Part shown: piece by piece, positions 25,140 through 34,036 of the stretch
How the letters are laid out: each line of letters starts with the position of its first letter
Numbering within the stretch: the first letter of the stretch is position 1
From: Caulobacter endophyticus
GTDB lineage: Bacteria > Pseudomonadota > Alphaproteobacteria > Caulobacterales > Caulobacteraceae
Length of the DNA: 64,000 nucleotides
Direction of reading: 5' to 3'
NCBI RefSeq assembly: GCF_003116815.1
Contig: NZ_QDKQ01000057.1
Location: 62,001-126,000, forward strand
Notes under the pieces: generated by a model
Databases searched by the model: none
Seen by the model: the letters and a program-made list of their open reading frames with translations, nothing else
Told to the model about the DNA's origin: nothing
Made by a program: the position numbers and the translations under genes

Positions 25140-27476
25140 CTACCGCTTGATCGACATCGACACGCCCACGAAGCGCGGTTCGCCGGCGATGAAGGTGGGG
25201 ATGCCGAAGGCGTCGCCGGTGTTGCCGGCGTCCTTGATGTACTTCTGCTTCAGCGCGTTGGTGACGAAGGCGCCGAAGGTCAGGGCGCTGTCCTTGGGCT
25301 GGTAGGTCAGGCGCAGGTTCAGGAGGCCGTAGCTCTTCTGGATCTCGTCCTGCACCGTGTCCTTGATCACCCCGGTGGTGGTCTGCAGCGCGGCGATGTC
25401 GTTGTTGTTGTCGAAGAACATCTCCGACTGCCAGGTGTAGGTCGGGATCAGGGTGAAGCGGCCCACGCCGGTGTCGACCGAGGCCTTCACACCGATCGAG
25501 GCCTGGTGGTCGGGCGACAGGCGGAAGTGGTTGCCGTCGAACAGGCCGTTGCCGAAGCGGGCGTGGCTGTAGCCGTAGGTGGCGAAGACCAAGAGGTTCT
25601 GCGTCGCCTGGAAGTTGGCCTGGCCCTCGAAGCCGGTGGCCTTGGCCTCGCCGGCGTTCAGCGGGATCACCTGGCCCGCGTCGGTGCGCTGGCTGGTCTG
25701 GAAGTTCTCGTAGTCGTAGCGGTAGACCGCGCCTTCCAGGGTCAGGCGACGGTCCAGCAGGGCGGTCTTGGCGCCCAGCTCGTAGGAGGTGACCTCCTCG
25801 GCCGCCACTTCACGGAAGGTGGCCGCCGCGCCGGGCGTCCCGTTGCTGCCGGCCAGCACCTTGGGCCGGCGGCCGGTCGAGACCGAGCCGTAGAGGCTGG
25901 TGTTGTCGGCCGCCTTGTAGCGGGCCACCAGGCGGTAGGTGACGCCGTTGTCGGTGAAGTCCTGGTACTGGGCCTTGCCGTTCAGGGTGGGCTGCACGAT
26001 CAGGCCGCGCTGGGTTCCGGTCTGGGCCAGCATGATGATCGACGGGCCGCTCATCGTGGCGCCGTAGCCGCTGGTCTTGTCGTCATAGGTGTAGCGGGCG
26101 CCGGCGGTCAGTTCGAGGCGGTCGGTGGCCTTGAAGGTGAAGTCGCCGAACACGTCGTACGAATTGGTCTCGCCGTAGTTGGTGTATTCCTCCAGGCGGC
26201 TGGACGGCAGGGCCGCCAGCGCCGGCAGGACGTTGATCACCGACATCGGCAGGCCGTTGGGGATCGGCAGCTGGCCGGTCAGGAAGAGGCCGGCGACCTT
26301 CTCGTTGATCAGCATCGGCACGCGCTGGCTGCCGTCCTCCCAGAACCAGCTGGCGCCGCCGAAGGCGGTGACGCGGCCGCCGGCGTCGTAGTTGAGGCGG
26401 AATTCCTGGCTGGCCGACTTGCCCTGGGCGTCCTCGGCGAAGGTCAGCATCGGCAGCGAGAAGCCGTCCGGATCGAACACTTCCTCGCCGGTGAAGTAGC
26501 GATAGGCCGAGGTCGAGTTCAGCGTGAAATTGTCGTTGAGCTTGTAGCTGGCCAGGGCCGTCAGGCTCCACAGGCGGCGGTTCAGGCCCAGTTCCTGGTC
26601 GTTCTCGAAGCCCGCGACGGTCGACAGGGCCGCGCCCGAATTGCGGCCCCGGTCGCCGATCACCGCGCCGGTCTGCGGATTGGTCGGCGCATAGGTCAGC
26701 GACTTGAACGAGGTGCCCGACGGCTTGTCCTGCTGGTAGTTATAGAGCACGTCCAGCTTGAAGCGGTCGCCCGGATCATAGGCAATGGCCACGCGCACGG
26801 CCTGGGTGTCAGTCGAGTTGAAGTCCTCGCCGCCCAGCAGGTTCTCGACATAGCCGTCGCGCTTCTTGGAGCGGGCCGAGACGCGCACGGCCAGGGCGTC
26901 GCCGATCGGCGCGTTGATCATGCCCTCGACCAGGGCGTAGCCGTAGTCGCCGCCTTCGAGCTTCAGGCTGGCGGCGGCGTCGTGCCTGGCCTTGGCCTGG
27001 ATGATGTTGACCGCGCCGATCAGGGCGCCGCGGCCATAGAGGGTCGACTGCGGCCCCTTGGCGATCTCGACGCGCTCCAGGTCGAAGAGCTCGACATAGG
27101 AGCCGCGCGACTTCGAGATCGACACGCCGTCCTGGTAGACCGACACGCGCGGCTCGGTGGTGGCCTCGCCGCTGTCGGACGTGATGCCGCGCATCACGAA
27201 GCCGGGGTTGTTGGGCGACTGGTTCTGCACGTCGAAGCCGGGCACGAACTGGCCCAGCTCCTCGAATTCCGAAAGGCCCAGCGCATCCAGCGTCTCGCCC
27301 GAATAGGCGGTCAGGGCGATCGGCACGTCCAGCACGCTCTGCTCGCGCTTCTGGGCGGTGACGACCACCTCCTGCACTTCGGTCGAAGCCGGAGCGTCGG
27401 CGGCGAAGGCCTGGCCGGTGAGGGTGAGAGCCAGCAGGCTGGCTCCGGCGAGCGAGGTGGTGCGGATGGCGCGCAT
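25140..27476 (-). CDS. TonB-dependent receptor
   Basis: A 778-residue outer-membrane receptor. Signal peptide residues 1-25 (LLALTLTGQAFA), then a TonB box-like EVQEVVVTAQKREQ, the plug domain with GRGALIGAVNIIQAKA, and a beta-barrel. The usual terminal aromatic residue is absent: the protein ends VSMSIKR. This is odd because outer-membrane barrels normally end with Phe or Trp. Substrate not identified; no siderophore, vitamin or sugar genes adjoin it. ATG 27476 with AGGGGA SD. Confidence 0.88.
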   Translation of the reverse strand: MRAIRTTSLAGASLLALTLTGQAFAADAPASTEVQEVVVTAQKREQSVLDVPIALTAYSGETLDALGLSEFEELGQFVPGFDVQNQSPNNPGFVMRGITSDSGEATTEPRVSVYQDGVSISKSRGSYVELFDLERVEIAKGPQSTLYGRGALIGAVNIIQAKARHDAAASLKLEGGDYGYALVEGMINAPIGDALAVRVSARSKKRDGYVENLLGGEDFNSTDTQAVRVAIAYDPGDRFKLDVLYNYQQDKPSGTSFKSLTYAPTNPQTGAVIGDRGRNSGAALSTVAGFENDQELGLNRRLWSLTALASYKLNDNFTLNSTSAYRYFTGEEVFDPDGFSLPMLTFAEDAQGKSASQEFRLNYDAGGRVTAFGGASWFWEDGSQRVPMLINEKVAGLFLTGQLPIPNGLPMSVINVLPALAALPSSRLEEYTNYGETNSYDVFGDFTFKATDRLELTAGARYTYDDKTSGYGATMSGPSIIMLAQTGTQRGLIVQPTLNGKAQYQDFTDNGVTYRLVARYKAADNTSLYGSVSTGRRPKVLAGSNGTPGAAATFREVAAEEVTSYELGAKTALLDRRLTLEGAVYRYDYENFQTSQRTDAGQVIPLNAGEAKATGFEGQANFQATQNLLVFATYGYSHARFGNGLFDGNHFRLSPDHQASIGVKASVDTGVGRFTLIPTYTWQSEMFFDNNNDIAALQTTTGVIKDTVQDEIQKSYGLLNLRLTYQPKDSALTFGAFVTNALKQKYIKDAGNTGDAFGIPTFIAGEPRFVGVSMSIKR

Positions 27477-27527
27477 GGACTATTCCCCTCCAACAACTGT
27501 ACGAGGCCTCGCCCCTAGGGAGCGGCC

Positions 27528-28616
27528 ATGTCGCCCGCGCGACGAGGTTGTGAAGGAGCCGTGAAACCCTTGGCCGACGCCGACGACGATATCGAGGACC
27601 TGCTGGACGCCCCCGACGAAGGAGGGGCCGCCGATACGGCGGGCGAGCGCCGCCTGCAAACGCGTCTCGACGGCGATCTCGCGGGCCAGCGGCTCGACAA
27701 GGCCCTGGCGATCCTGTTCGACGACCTGTCCCGCGCCCGGCTGCAGGCCCTGATGGCCGAGGAAAGGGTCTTCCGCCTCGACTCAGGCGGCCGACCGCAA
27801 GCGGTGACGAACGGCTCGGCCAAGGCCCAGGCCGGCGACTACCTCGTGGTCGAGCCGCCGCCGGCCCCGGCGATCCCGCAGCCCGAGGCCATCCCGCTCA
27901 GCGTGCTCTACGAAGACGCCCACCTGATCGTGGTCGACAAGCCCGCCGGCATGGCCGTCCACCCGGCGCCCGGCAGCGAGACCGGCACCCTGGTCAACGC
28001 CCTCCTCCACCACTGCGGCGACAGCCTGTCGGGCGTGGGCGGCGTGGCGCGTCCGGGCATCGTCCACCGCCTGGACAAGGAGACCTCCGGCGTCATGGTC
28101 GCGGCCAAGAGCGACGCGGCCCATCGGGGCCTGTCGGCGCTGTTCGCCACCCACGACATAGACCGCATGTACGTGGCCCTGGTGCGCGGCGCCCCGCACC
28201 CGTCGTCCGGTACGATCGAGACACGGCTGGGCCGCTCGCCGCACGACCGCAAGAAGATGGCGGTGCTGAAAAGCGGCGGCCGCGAGGCGGTCACCCACTA
28301 CAGGGTCGAGCGCACCTTCGGCGGCGACAGGCCGCTGGCCGCCCGCGTGTCCTGCCGGCTGGAGACGGGCCGCACCCACCAGATCCGCGTCCACATGGCC
28401 AGCAAGGGCTCGCCTTGCCTGGGCGATCCGGTCTACGGCGCCGGCGCGCCGGCCGCTCCGGTCAAGGCGGTGCTGGCCGAGACCGGCTTCTCCCGCCAGG
28501 CCCTGCACGCGGCCCTGCTGGGCTTCGTCCATCCGGTGACGGGCGAGACCCTGCGCTTCGAGACCCCCCTGCCGCCCGACATGGCCGCGGTCCAGGCGGG
28601 GCTGGAGGCGCTGTGA
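27528..28616 (+). CDS. RluA-family pseudouridine synthase (RluD-like)
   Basis: A 362-residue rRNA pseudouridine synthase, expected to modify 23S rRNA. Seen: an N-terminal S4-like RNA-binding region (about 45-105), HRLDKETSGVMV with the catalytic Asp near residue 182, and GRTHQIRVHMASKGSP further on. There is an acidic N-terminal extension of about 40 residues. ATG 27528 has AGGGAG upstream and was kept; a GTG 45 bp downstream is possible. Divergent from the TonB receptor (51-bp gap). Confidence 0.9.
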   Translation: MSPARRGCEGAVKPLADADDDIEDLLDAPDEGGAADTAGERRLQTRLDGDLAGQRLDKALAILFDDLSRARLQALMAEERVFRLDSGGRPQAVTNGSAKAQAGDYLVVEPPPAPAIPQPEAIPLSVLYEDAHLIVVDKPAGMAVHPAPGSETGTLVNALLHHCGDSLSGVGGVARPGIVHRLDKETSGVMVAAKSDAAHRGLSALFATHDIDRMYVALVRGAPHPSSGTIETRLGRSPHDRKKMAVLKSGGREAVTHYRVERTFGGDRPLAARVSCRLETGRTHQIRVHMASKGSPCLGDPVYGAGAPAAPVKAVLAETGFSRQALHAALLGFVHPVTGETLRFETPLPPDMAAVQAGLEAL

Positions 28617-28711
28617 GCATCGTCCGGTCGCGGAACTTGCGCCCGAGCAACATTCGCGCCCTAATTCGGCTTCGCCGCCCGCGTATCGGTTCAGGGCTGG
28701 AGATCCGTCGC

Positions 28712-29425
28712 ATGCTGTTCGCCGCCCGCCTCATCAAGACCTTCCCTCTGGGTCTCGCCCTGCTCGCCGCGCCCGCGCTGGCGCTCGCCGCCGGCGCCGA
28801 CGACGAGGTCGTGGCCACCGCCAAGACGACGTCCAGCCCGGCCCAGGCCGAGGCCGCTCCCGCGCCGGCCGCGCCGACCGCCACCCGCCCCCTCACCACC
28901 CAGGAACAGATCGACGCCTGGCTGAAGGCCTCGCCCGTGCGCACCACGGCCGAGGACGGCGGCGGCCCGCTGAACCTGTCGCGCGACGACGACGCCGGCC
29001 CGCTCAAGCGCAAGGTCCACGGCAGCGTCGAGGTCGGTGTCGGCACCGGGGGCTATCGCCACATGTCGGCCAGCGCCCTGTTCCCGGTCGGCGAGACCGG
29101 CACGCTGGGCGTCGCCGTCTCGCAGACCGAGTTCGGCAAGAACGGCCGCTGGGGCTACGGCTACGACGATTTCGGCTACGGCCCCGGCTACGGCGGCCTC
29201 GGCTACGGCGGCGGCCTGGGTTATGGCGGCTATGGCTACGGCCCCTACGCCCGGGGCGGCAAGAGCCAGTCGGTCGCCCTGTCGCTCGACATGTCCGGCC
29301 GCGGCGCCTCCGCCGAGCGCTGCGTCGACGGCCTGCGCGCCGACGACGGCCGCTATGTCGAGCCGCTTTGGGCCACTCAGATGCGCGGCTCCCAGCGCCC
29401 CTGCGATATCGACGACCGTCGCTGA
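28712..29425 (+). CDS. exported Gly/Tyr-rich hypothetical protein, 237 residues
   Basis: A 237-residue secreted protein. Residues 1-27 are a Sec signal (LIKTFPLGLALLAAPALALA). The mature part starts with an Ala/Pro/Thr linker, then a beta-rich domain (HGSVEVGVGTGGYRHM, GTLGVAVSQTEFGKN), then a low-complexity Gly/Tyr tract at about 150-185 (YGYGPGYGGLGYGGG). It resembles sticky, envelope-associated or adhesive proteins. Two Cys (ERCVDGLRAD, RPCDIDD) may form a disulfide. The larger in-frame opening upstream is not used, since the signal peptide begins here. Confidence 0.75.
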   Translation: MLFAARLIKTFPLGLALLAAPALALAAGADDEVVATAKTTSSPAQAEAAPAPAAPTATRPLTTQEQIDAWLKASPVRTTAEDGGGPLNLSRDDDAGPLKRKVHGSVEVGVGTGGYRHMSASALFPVGETGTLGVAVSQTEFGKNGRWGYGYDDFGYGPGYGGLGYGGGLGYGGYGYGPYARGGKSQSVALSLDMSGRGASAERCVDGLRADDGRYVEPLWATQMRGSQRPCDIDDRR

Positions 29426-29503
29426 CGAGACGATTGCGCCGTTCGCCGAAGCTTAACGGCTTGCCGTCATGGTGCCCGCAAACGGGGACCTTCAGGCGTA
29501 AGC

Positions 29504-30343
29504 ATGCAGCCGGAAATCACAGCGTACCACCACGTCGCCACCGGGCGGGTGACCTATCTCGTCGCTGATCCGGCGACCCTGCTCTGCGCCATCGTCGACC
29601 CGGTGCTCGACTTCGACCCAGCCACCGGCGAGACCTCCACCGCCTTCGTCGACGGCATCATCGCCGACATCCGCGCGCGGGACCTGGGGCCGACCTGGAT
29701 CCTGGAGACCGCCGTCCATACCGGTCACCTGTCGGCCGCCGGCCACCTGAAGTACGAGACCGGCGCCTCGGTCGCCATCGGCGCGGCGGTGCTGGAAAGC
29801 CTGCAGCGCCTCGTGCCAGCCCTCGGCGCCGAGGGCGTCGACCTGGACGGCTGGGACTTCGACAAGCTGGCCCGCGAGGACGACGAGCCGCTGATCATGG
29901 GCGGCATCGAATTCCAGCCCATCGCGCTGTCGGGCCGCCTGCCCGGCGCGGTGGCCTACAAGGCCGGCGACGCTGTCTTCGTCGGCGACGCCCTCCTGCC
30001 GACCGGCCTGCCGGCCAGCGACGCCCCCGGCGCCGACGCGGCCGGCCTCTTCGCCGACGCTCGCAAGCTGCTGGCCCTGCCCGACGACGTGCGGGTGCTG
30101 TCGAGCTGGGCGGGCGCCGACCCGGCCGCCGCCGACACCACCATCGCCGCGCAGAAGGCGCATAACCCGGACGCCGGCGACGCGGTCACGCAAGGCCAGT
30201 TCGTCGAGCGCCGCGCGGGCGACGCCGGCGAGCCCTCGGCCCTGACGCTCGCCGCCCTCGACGTGGCCGTGCGCTCGGGCAAGCTGCCGCCAGCCGACGA
30301 GCATGGCGTACGCTTTCCGCCGCGGAACATTCGTTCTCTTTAG
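29504..30343 (+). CDS. MBL-fold protein related to persulfide dioxygenase, metal ligands degenerate
   Basis: A 279-residue protein aligning well with Blh/persulfide-dioxygenase-like MBL proteins by memory (start ITAYHHVATGRVTYLVADPA, INVDP-type IVDPVLDFDPATGE, and VFVGDALL). The metal motif expected as THVHADH reads TAVHTGH; the HTPGH motif reads LSGRLPG; the CHDY motif reads SSWAG. Most iron/zinc ligands are therefore gone while the fold looks intact. A pseudoenzyme or a protein with another role is inferred. Cytosolic; single gene upstream of a thioesterase (69-bp gap). Confidence 0.8.
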   Translation: MQPEITAYHHVATGRVTYLVADPATLLCAIVDPVLDFDPATGETSTAFVDGIIADIRARDLGPTWILETAVHTGHLSAAGHLKYETGASVAIGAAVLESLQRLVPALGAEGVDLDGWDFDKLAREDDEPLIMGGIEFQPIALSGRLPGAVAYKAGDAVFVGDALLPTGLPASDAPGADAAGLFADARKLLALPDDVRVLSSWAGADPAAADTTIAAQKAHNPDAGDAVTQGQFVERRAGDAGEPSALTLAALDVAVRSGKLPPADEHGVRFPPRNIRSL

Positions 30344-30412
30344 AAACCCACTTGCCACGAGCGCTGTCGTCGCGCCTAATGCTTCGCACGTGAAGTATCA
30401 GGAGGCCTCGTC

Positions 30413-30832
30413 ATGGCCGACGACCAGAGCGCCAATCTCACCGCCGTCCAGGCCGGCAGCCTGCCCGACCACCTGGGCCTGCAATGGCTGGAGGCCGTGC
30501 CCGGCCTGGTGCGCGGCCGCTTCGACGTCAAGCGCCATCACATGGCGCCCAACGGCTTCCTGCATGCCGCCGCCGTGATCGCGCTCGCCGATTCGGCCAG
30601 CGGCTACGGCTGCGTGGTCTCCCTGCCCGAGGGCGCTACCGGCTTCACCACCATCGAGCTGAAGTCGAACTTCCTGGGTACGGCCCGCGAGGGCGGCGTC
30701 GCCTGCGAGGCCAGGCTGGTCCACGGCGGCCGCAACACCCAGGTCTGGGACGCCGTCGTCACCGCCGAAGGCACGGGCAAGACCATCGCCCTTTTCCGCT
30801 GCACCCAGATGATTTTGCACCCCAAGGCCTGA
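30413..30832 (+). CDS. PaaI/hotdog-fold thioesterase
   Basis: A 139-residue hotdog-fold acyl-CoA thioesterase of the PaaI family. Seen: MAPNGFLHAAAVIALADSA (catalytic Asn/His region), and the fold-typical IELKSNFLG and TQVWDAVVT. Substrate unknown. AGGAGG SD, 9 nt upstream of ATG 30413. Same strand as the MBL-fold gene. Confidence 0.88.
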   Translation: MADDQSANLTAVQAGSLPDHLGLQWLEAVPGLVRGRFDVKRHHMAPNGFLHAAAVIALADSASGYGCVVSLPEGATGFTTIELKSNFLGTAREGGVACEARLVHGGRNTQVWDAVVTAEGTGKTIALFRCTQMILHPKA

Positions 30833-30968
30833 GGCGCCACGGAGGGCCGCGGCGCATCGCGAGAAAAGACGAAAAAGCGCATCATAGCCTCTTGCGCTCT
30901 TTCGGCGGCGCGGATAGGTATCCCGCCCTCACTCAAGGCCGGCCCCAAGCTGGCCACCAAGACCCCCT

Positions 30969-31058
<90 letters not shown>

Positions 31059-31089
31059 TTACCCCCTGAAAATCAGACCGACCAAAAGC

Positions 31090-31485
31090 TCAGGCATCGA
31101 GCAGGCCCAGCCGACGCGCGCAGCGTAGCAGGCGGCCCAGATACCTTCGGCGCAAGGCCGTGGGCGATGTCTGCGCGATCTGAACGATCCAGTCCTCGTC
31201 GTCTTCTTCCAGGTCCAGGCGGGCTTCATGGCACCGGCGGATAAGGCTGGCGATCCGCATGCCCTCGAACATGGAAAGCACTTCCACGTCGTCGCGGATC
31301 TGCAGCAGCTTTTCCGCCTGCAGAGTGCTGAGATCGTCGTACAGCAGCCGCCGGGGCACGCCTTCCAGGAAGTCCTGCTCCCAGTCGGTCAGGGCCTCGG
31401 GGCCGAGCGCGAACAGCGCTTCAGCCAGCCGCTGGGCTGCGCCCCGATCCTGCTTCAGAGCTTCGATCTCACGCCACGACGCCAT
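31090..31485 (-). CDS. hypothetical protein, 131 residues
   Basis: A 131-residue acidic, helical, soluble protein: WREIEALKQDRGAAQRLAEA, LTDWEQDFLEGVPRR, then a highly acidic LEEDDEDWIVQI, and a C-terminal basic helix RRRYLGRLLRCARRLG. Family not recognised. ATG 31485 chosen because GAGAGG lies 5 nt upstream; a GTG two codons earlier is possible. Close to the tRNA-Ser, but on the other strand. Confidence 0.7.
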   Translation of the reverse strand: MASWREIEALKQDRGAAQRLAEALFALGPEALTDWEQDFLEGVPRRLLYDDLSTLQAEKLLQIRDDVEVLSMFEGMRIASLIRRCHEARLDLEEDDEDWIVQIAQTSPTALRRRYLGRLLRCARRLGLLDA

Positions 31486-31566
31486 CGCCACCTCTCAGGC
31501 GCAGACTGCCGATACGCTGTGAACAACTCTGTGGATCGTGCGGTGAGTCGTTGATTCTATGAAGAC

Positions 31567-32568
31567 TTATCCCCGCCGCGTGCTCTCGCGCTCGACCAGT
31601 CGAGACGGAGCCACGCGCGCCACGCATTCGGCGCCAGCCTCCAGGTCCAGCAACTCCATGGCGATCGCCACGTGGGCGTCAACGTCCTGGTCGAAGGTGG
31701 TCAGGCGGTAGGGGGCCCAGGCGGCCATGTCGAGATTGTCGAAGCCGACCACCAGCACGTCGTCGGGGGCGGCCAGGCCGAAGCCCTCGCGCAGCACGTC
31801 GATGACCCCGAAGGCGGCCAGGTCGTTGGCGCAGAACAGGGCGTCGGGGCGATCGGCTCCCGCGAACAGCTCCCGCGTCGCCCGCGCGCCGCTGGCGTAG
31901 TCGTAGCCGCCGCCAGCCCGCATGGCGGGCGGCAGGCCCAGCGCCTCGAGGCCATGGGCGAAGCCGGCCTCGCGGGCGACCTGCGCCGGGCTGTCGCCGG
32001 GACCGGCCACGAAGCCGAAGCGCGTCCCGCCCCGCTCGCGCAGCAGCCGGGCGGCCGCCTCGCCGGCGGCGAAGTTGTCGGACGACACCGAGCGGATCCA
32101 GTCGCCCGACAGGTCGGAGTTCAGGGTGACGATCGGGATGCGCAGCTTCGACAGCTGGTCGGCGGCGTCCTGCGACGTCAGGGCCAGGGCCGAGACCACC
32201 GCGTCGACGCGGTAGCCGGCCAGCTGGCCCACCACGCTGTCGAGCTTGCGGTCGCTCTCGACCCGCACCAGCAGCATCTGCAGCCCCCGGGCGGTCAGCG
32301 CCTTGGAGAAGGCCTCCAGGGTCATGGCGAAATAGGGATTGTAGAAGCCGCCGACCACGACGGCGACAATGCCCGAACGGTTGGTCTGCAGGATCTTGGG
32401 CAGGAGGTTGGGCCGATAGCCCAGGGCTTCGGCGGCGGCCATGACCCTGGCGCGCGTAGCCTGCGCGATCCGGGCGCCCGGCGTGAAGGCGCGCGACACC
32501 GCCGATTGCGACACCCCCGCCGCCCTGGCCACGTCGGTCGACGACGGCGGCCGCCAGTTCCCGCTCAT
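31567..32568 (-). CDS. LacI-family transcriptional regulator
   Basis: A 333-residue repressor. Residues 8-60 form the LacI HTH and hinge (STDVARAAGVSQSAVSRAFTPG, then ARVMAAAEALGYRPN). Residues 62-333 are a periplasmic-binding-protein-like effector domain (IVAVVVGGFYNPYFAMTLEAF, DALFCANDLAAFGV). Divergent from an MFS exporter (202-bp gap), so probably its regulator. The effector sugar or small molecule is unknown. Confidence 0.92.
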   Translation of the reverse strand: MSGNWRPPSSTDVARAAGVSQSAVSRAFTPGARIAQATRARVMAAAEALGYRPNLLPKILQTNRSGIVAVVVGGFYNPYFAMTLEAFSKALTARGLQMLLVRVESDRKLDSVVGQLAGYRVDAVVSALALTSQDAADQLSKLRIPIVTLNSDLSGDWIRSVSSDNFAAGEAAARLLRERGGTRFGFVAGPGDSPAQVAREAGFAHGLEALGLPPAMRAGGGYDYASGARATRELFAGADRPDALFCANDLAAFGVIDVLREGFGLAAPDDVLVVGFDNLDMAAWAPYRLTTFDQDVDAHVAIAMELLDLEAGAECVARVAPSRLVERESTRRG

Positions 32569-32770
32569 GCGGCGATCCCTCGCACCCTTTTCCCCTCGCG
32601 ATTCCTATTAGAGGGTTGCGCGCCGACTGGCGAGTGAATAGCTATGCACACATTCGACCAACCGCAGCGCGGCTCCTAACCGCGCGCCGTCCCCGCCGGT
32701 TTTTCATCCGGGCGGGCGATAGGCGCGTGCGCGACCGGCCTCGCCGCTTTCCGCCCCAGCAAGGTCCGCC

Positions 32771-33964
32771 ATGAGCGTCCCCGCCCGCCGCGCCGCCCCG
32801 TCCGCCGCCCTCGTCCAACTGGCCCTCGCGCTTGGCGGCTTCGCCATCGGCACCACCGAGTTCGCCTCGATGAGCCTGCTGCCCGACTTCGCCCGCAGCC
32901 TGGGCGTCGATGAGCCCACGGCCGGCCACGCCATCAGCGCCTACGCCCTGGGCGTCGTCGTCGGCGCGCCGGTGATCGCGGTGCTGGCCGCCAGGATCGC
33001 CCGCCGCACCCTGCTGGTTGGCCTGATGGTGCTGTTCGCCATCGGCAACGGCCTGTCGGCCCTGTCGCCGACTTTCGAGACCATGGTGATCTTCCGCTTC
33101 CTCAGCGGCCTGCCGCACGGCGCCTATTTCGGCGTCGCGGCCCTGGTCGCCGCCTCGCTTGCGCCGCCCGACAAGCGGGCCACCGCGGTGGCGCGGGTGA
33201 TGATCGGCCTGACGGTGGCGACCATCGTCGGCGTGCCGCTGGCCAATGCCGTCGGTCAGTGGATCGGCTGGCGCTGGGGCTTCGTCATCGTCTCGGTCCT
33301 GGCGACCCTGACCGCCGTTTCGGTGTTCCTGCTGGCCCCGCGCGAGCCCGCGCCCAAGGACGCCAGCCCCCTGCGCGAGCTGTCGGCCCTGGCCAGCCGC
33401 CGCGTCTGGCTGACGCTGGGCATCGGCGCCATCGGCTTTGGCGGCATGTTCGCGGTCTATACCTACCTGGCCTCGACCCTGATCGAGGTGACCCACGCCT
33501 CGCCGTCCGCCCTGCCGCTGGTGCTGATGGTGTTCGGCCTGGGCATGACCGCCGGCACCCTGGTCTGCGCCTGGGCCGCCGACCGCGCCCTTATGCCGGC
33601 CGTCGGCGCCATCCTGCTGTGGAGCGTCGCCTCGCTGGCCCTCTACCCCATGGCCGTGGGCAGCCTTTGGACCCTGGTCCCGGTCGTCTTCCTGATCGGC
33701 TGCGGCGGCGGTCTCGGCGCGGCCCTGCAGACCCGCCTGATGGACGTCGCCGGCGAGGCCCAGACCCTGGCGGCGGCGCTGAATCATTCTGCCTTCAACA
33801 CCGCCAACGCCCTGGGCCCATGGTTGGCGGGCATGGCCGTGGCGGCCGGCTTCGGCTGGCGCTCGACCGGCTGGGTCGGCTGCGCCCTGGCGGCCGGCGG
33901 TTTCGTTATCTGGGCGATCGCCGTCTGGGACGACCGCCGCGAGCGGGCGGTGGCGGCGGCTTAA
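32771..33964 (+). CDS. MFS transporter (AraJ/sugar-efflux type)
   Basis: A 397-residue inner-membrane carrier with 12 predicted helices of the DHA1/AraJ-like exporters. Seen: LALGGFAIGTTEFASMSLLP at the start (typical of this branch), then GLPHGAYFGVAALVAA. A drug or sugar-efflux role is typical. Divergent from a LacI regulator. Ends 27 bp before a bidirectional terminator. Confidence 0.88.
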   Translation: MSVPARRAAPSAALVQLALALGGFAIGTTEFASMSLLPDFARSLGVDEPTAGHAISAYALGVVVGAPVIAVLAARIARRTLLVGLMVLFAIGNGLSALSPTFETMVIFRFLSGLPHGAYFGVAALVAASLAPPDKRATAVARVMIGLTVATIVGVPLANAVGQWIGWRWGFVIVSVLATLTAVSVFLLAPREPAPKDASPLRELSALASRRVWLTLGIGAIGFGGMFAVYTYLASTLIEVTHASPSALPLVLMVFGLGMTAGTLVCAWAADRALMPAVGAILLWSVASLALYPMAVGSLWTLVPVVFLIGCGGGLGAALQTRLMDVAGEAQTLAAALNHSAFNTANALGPWLAGMAVAAGFGWRSTGWVGCALAAGGFVIWAIAVWDDRRERAVAAA

Positions 33965-33984
33965 AACGTTAGCCCCCAATTCCC

Positions 33985-34013
33985 GTAAAACCCCCGCGAA
34001 AGCGGGGATTTTA
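33985..34013. terminator. bidirectional intrinsic terminator
   Basis: GTAAAA-CCCCCGC-GAAA-GCGGGG-ATTTTAC: a stable stem with a T-run on either strand, between the converging MFS and nagE genes. Confidence 0.8.
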
Positions 34014-34036
34014 CGGAAGGAAGGGTTGGCGCCCTC

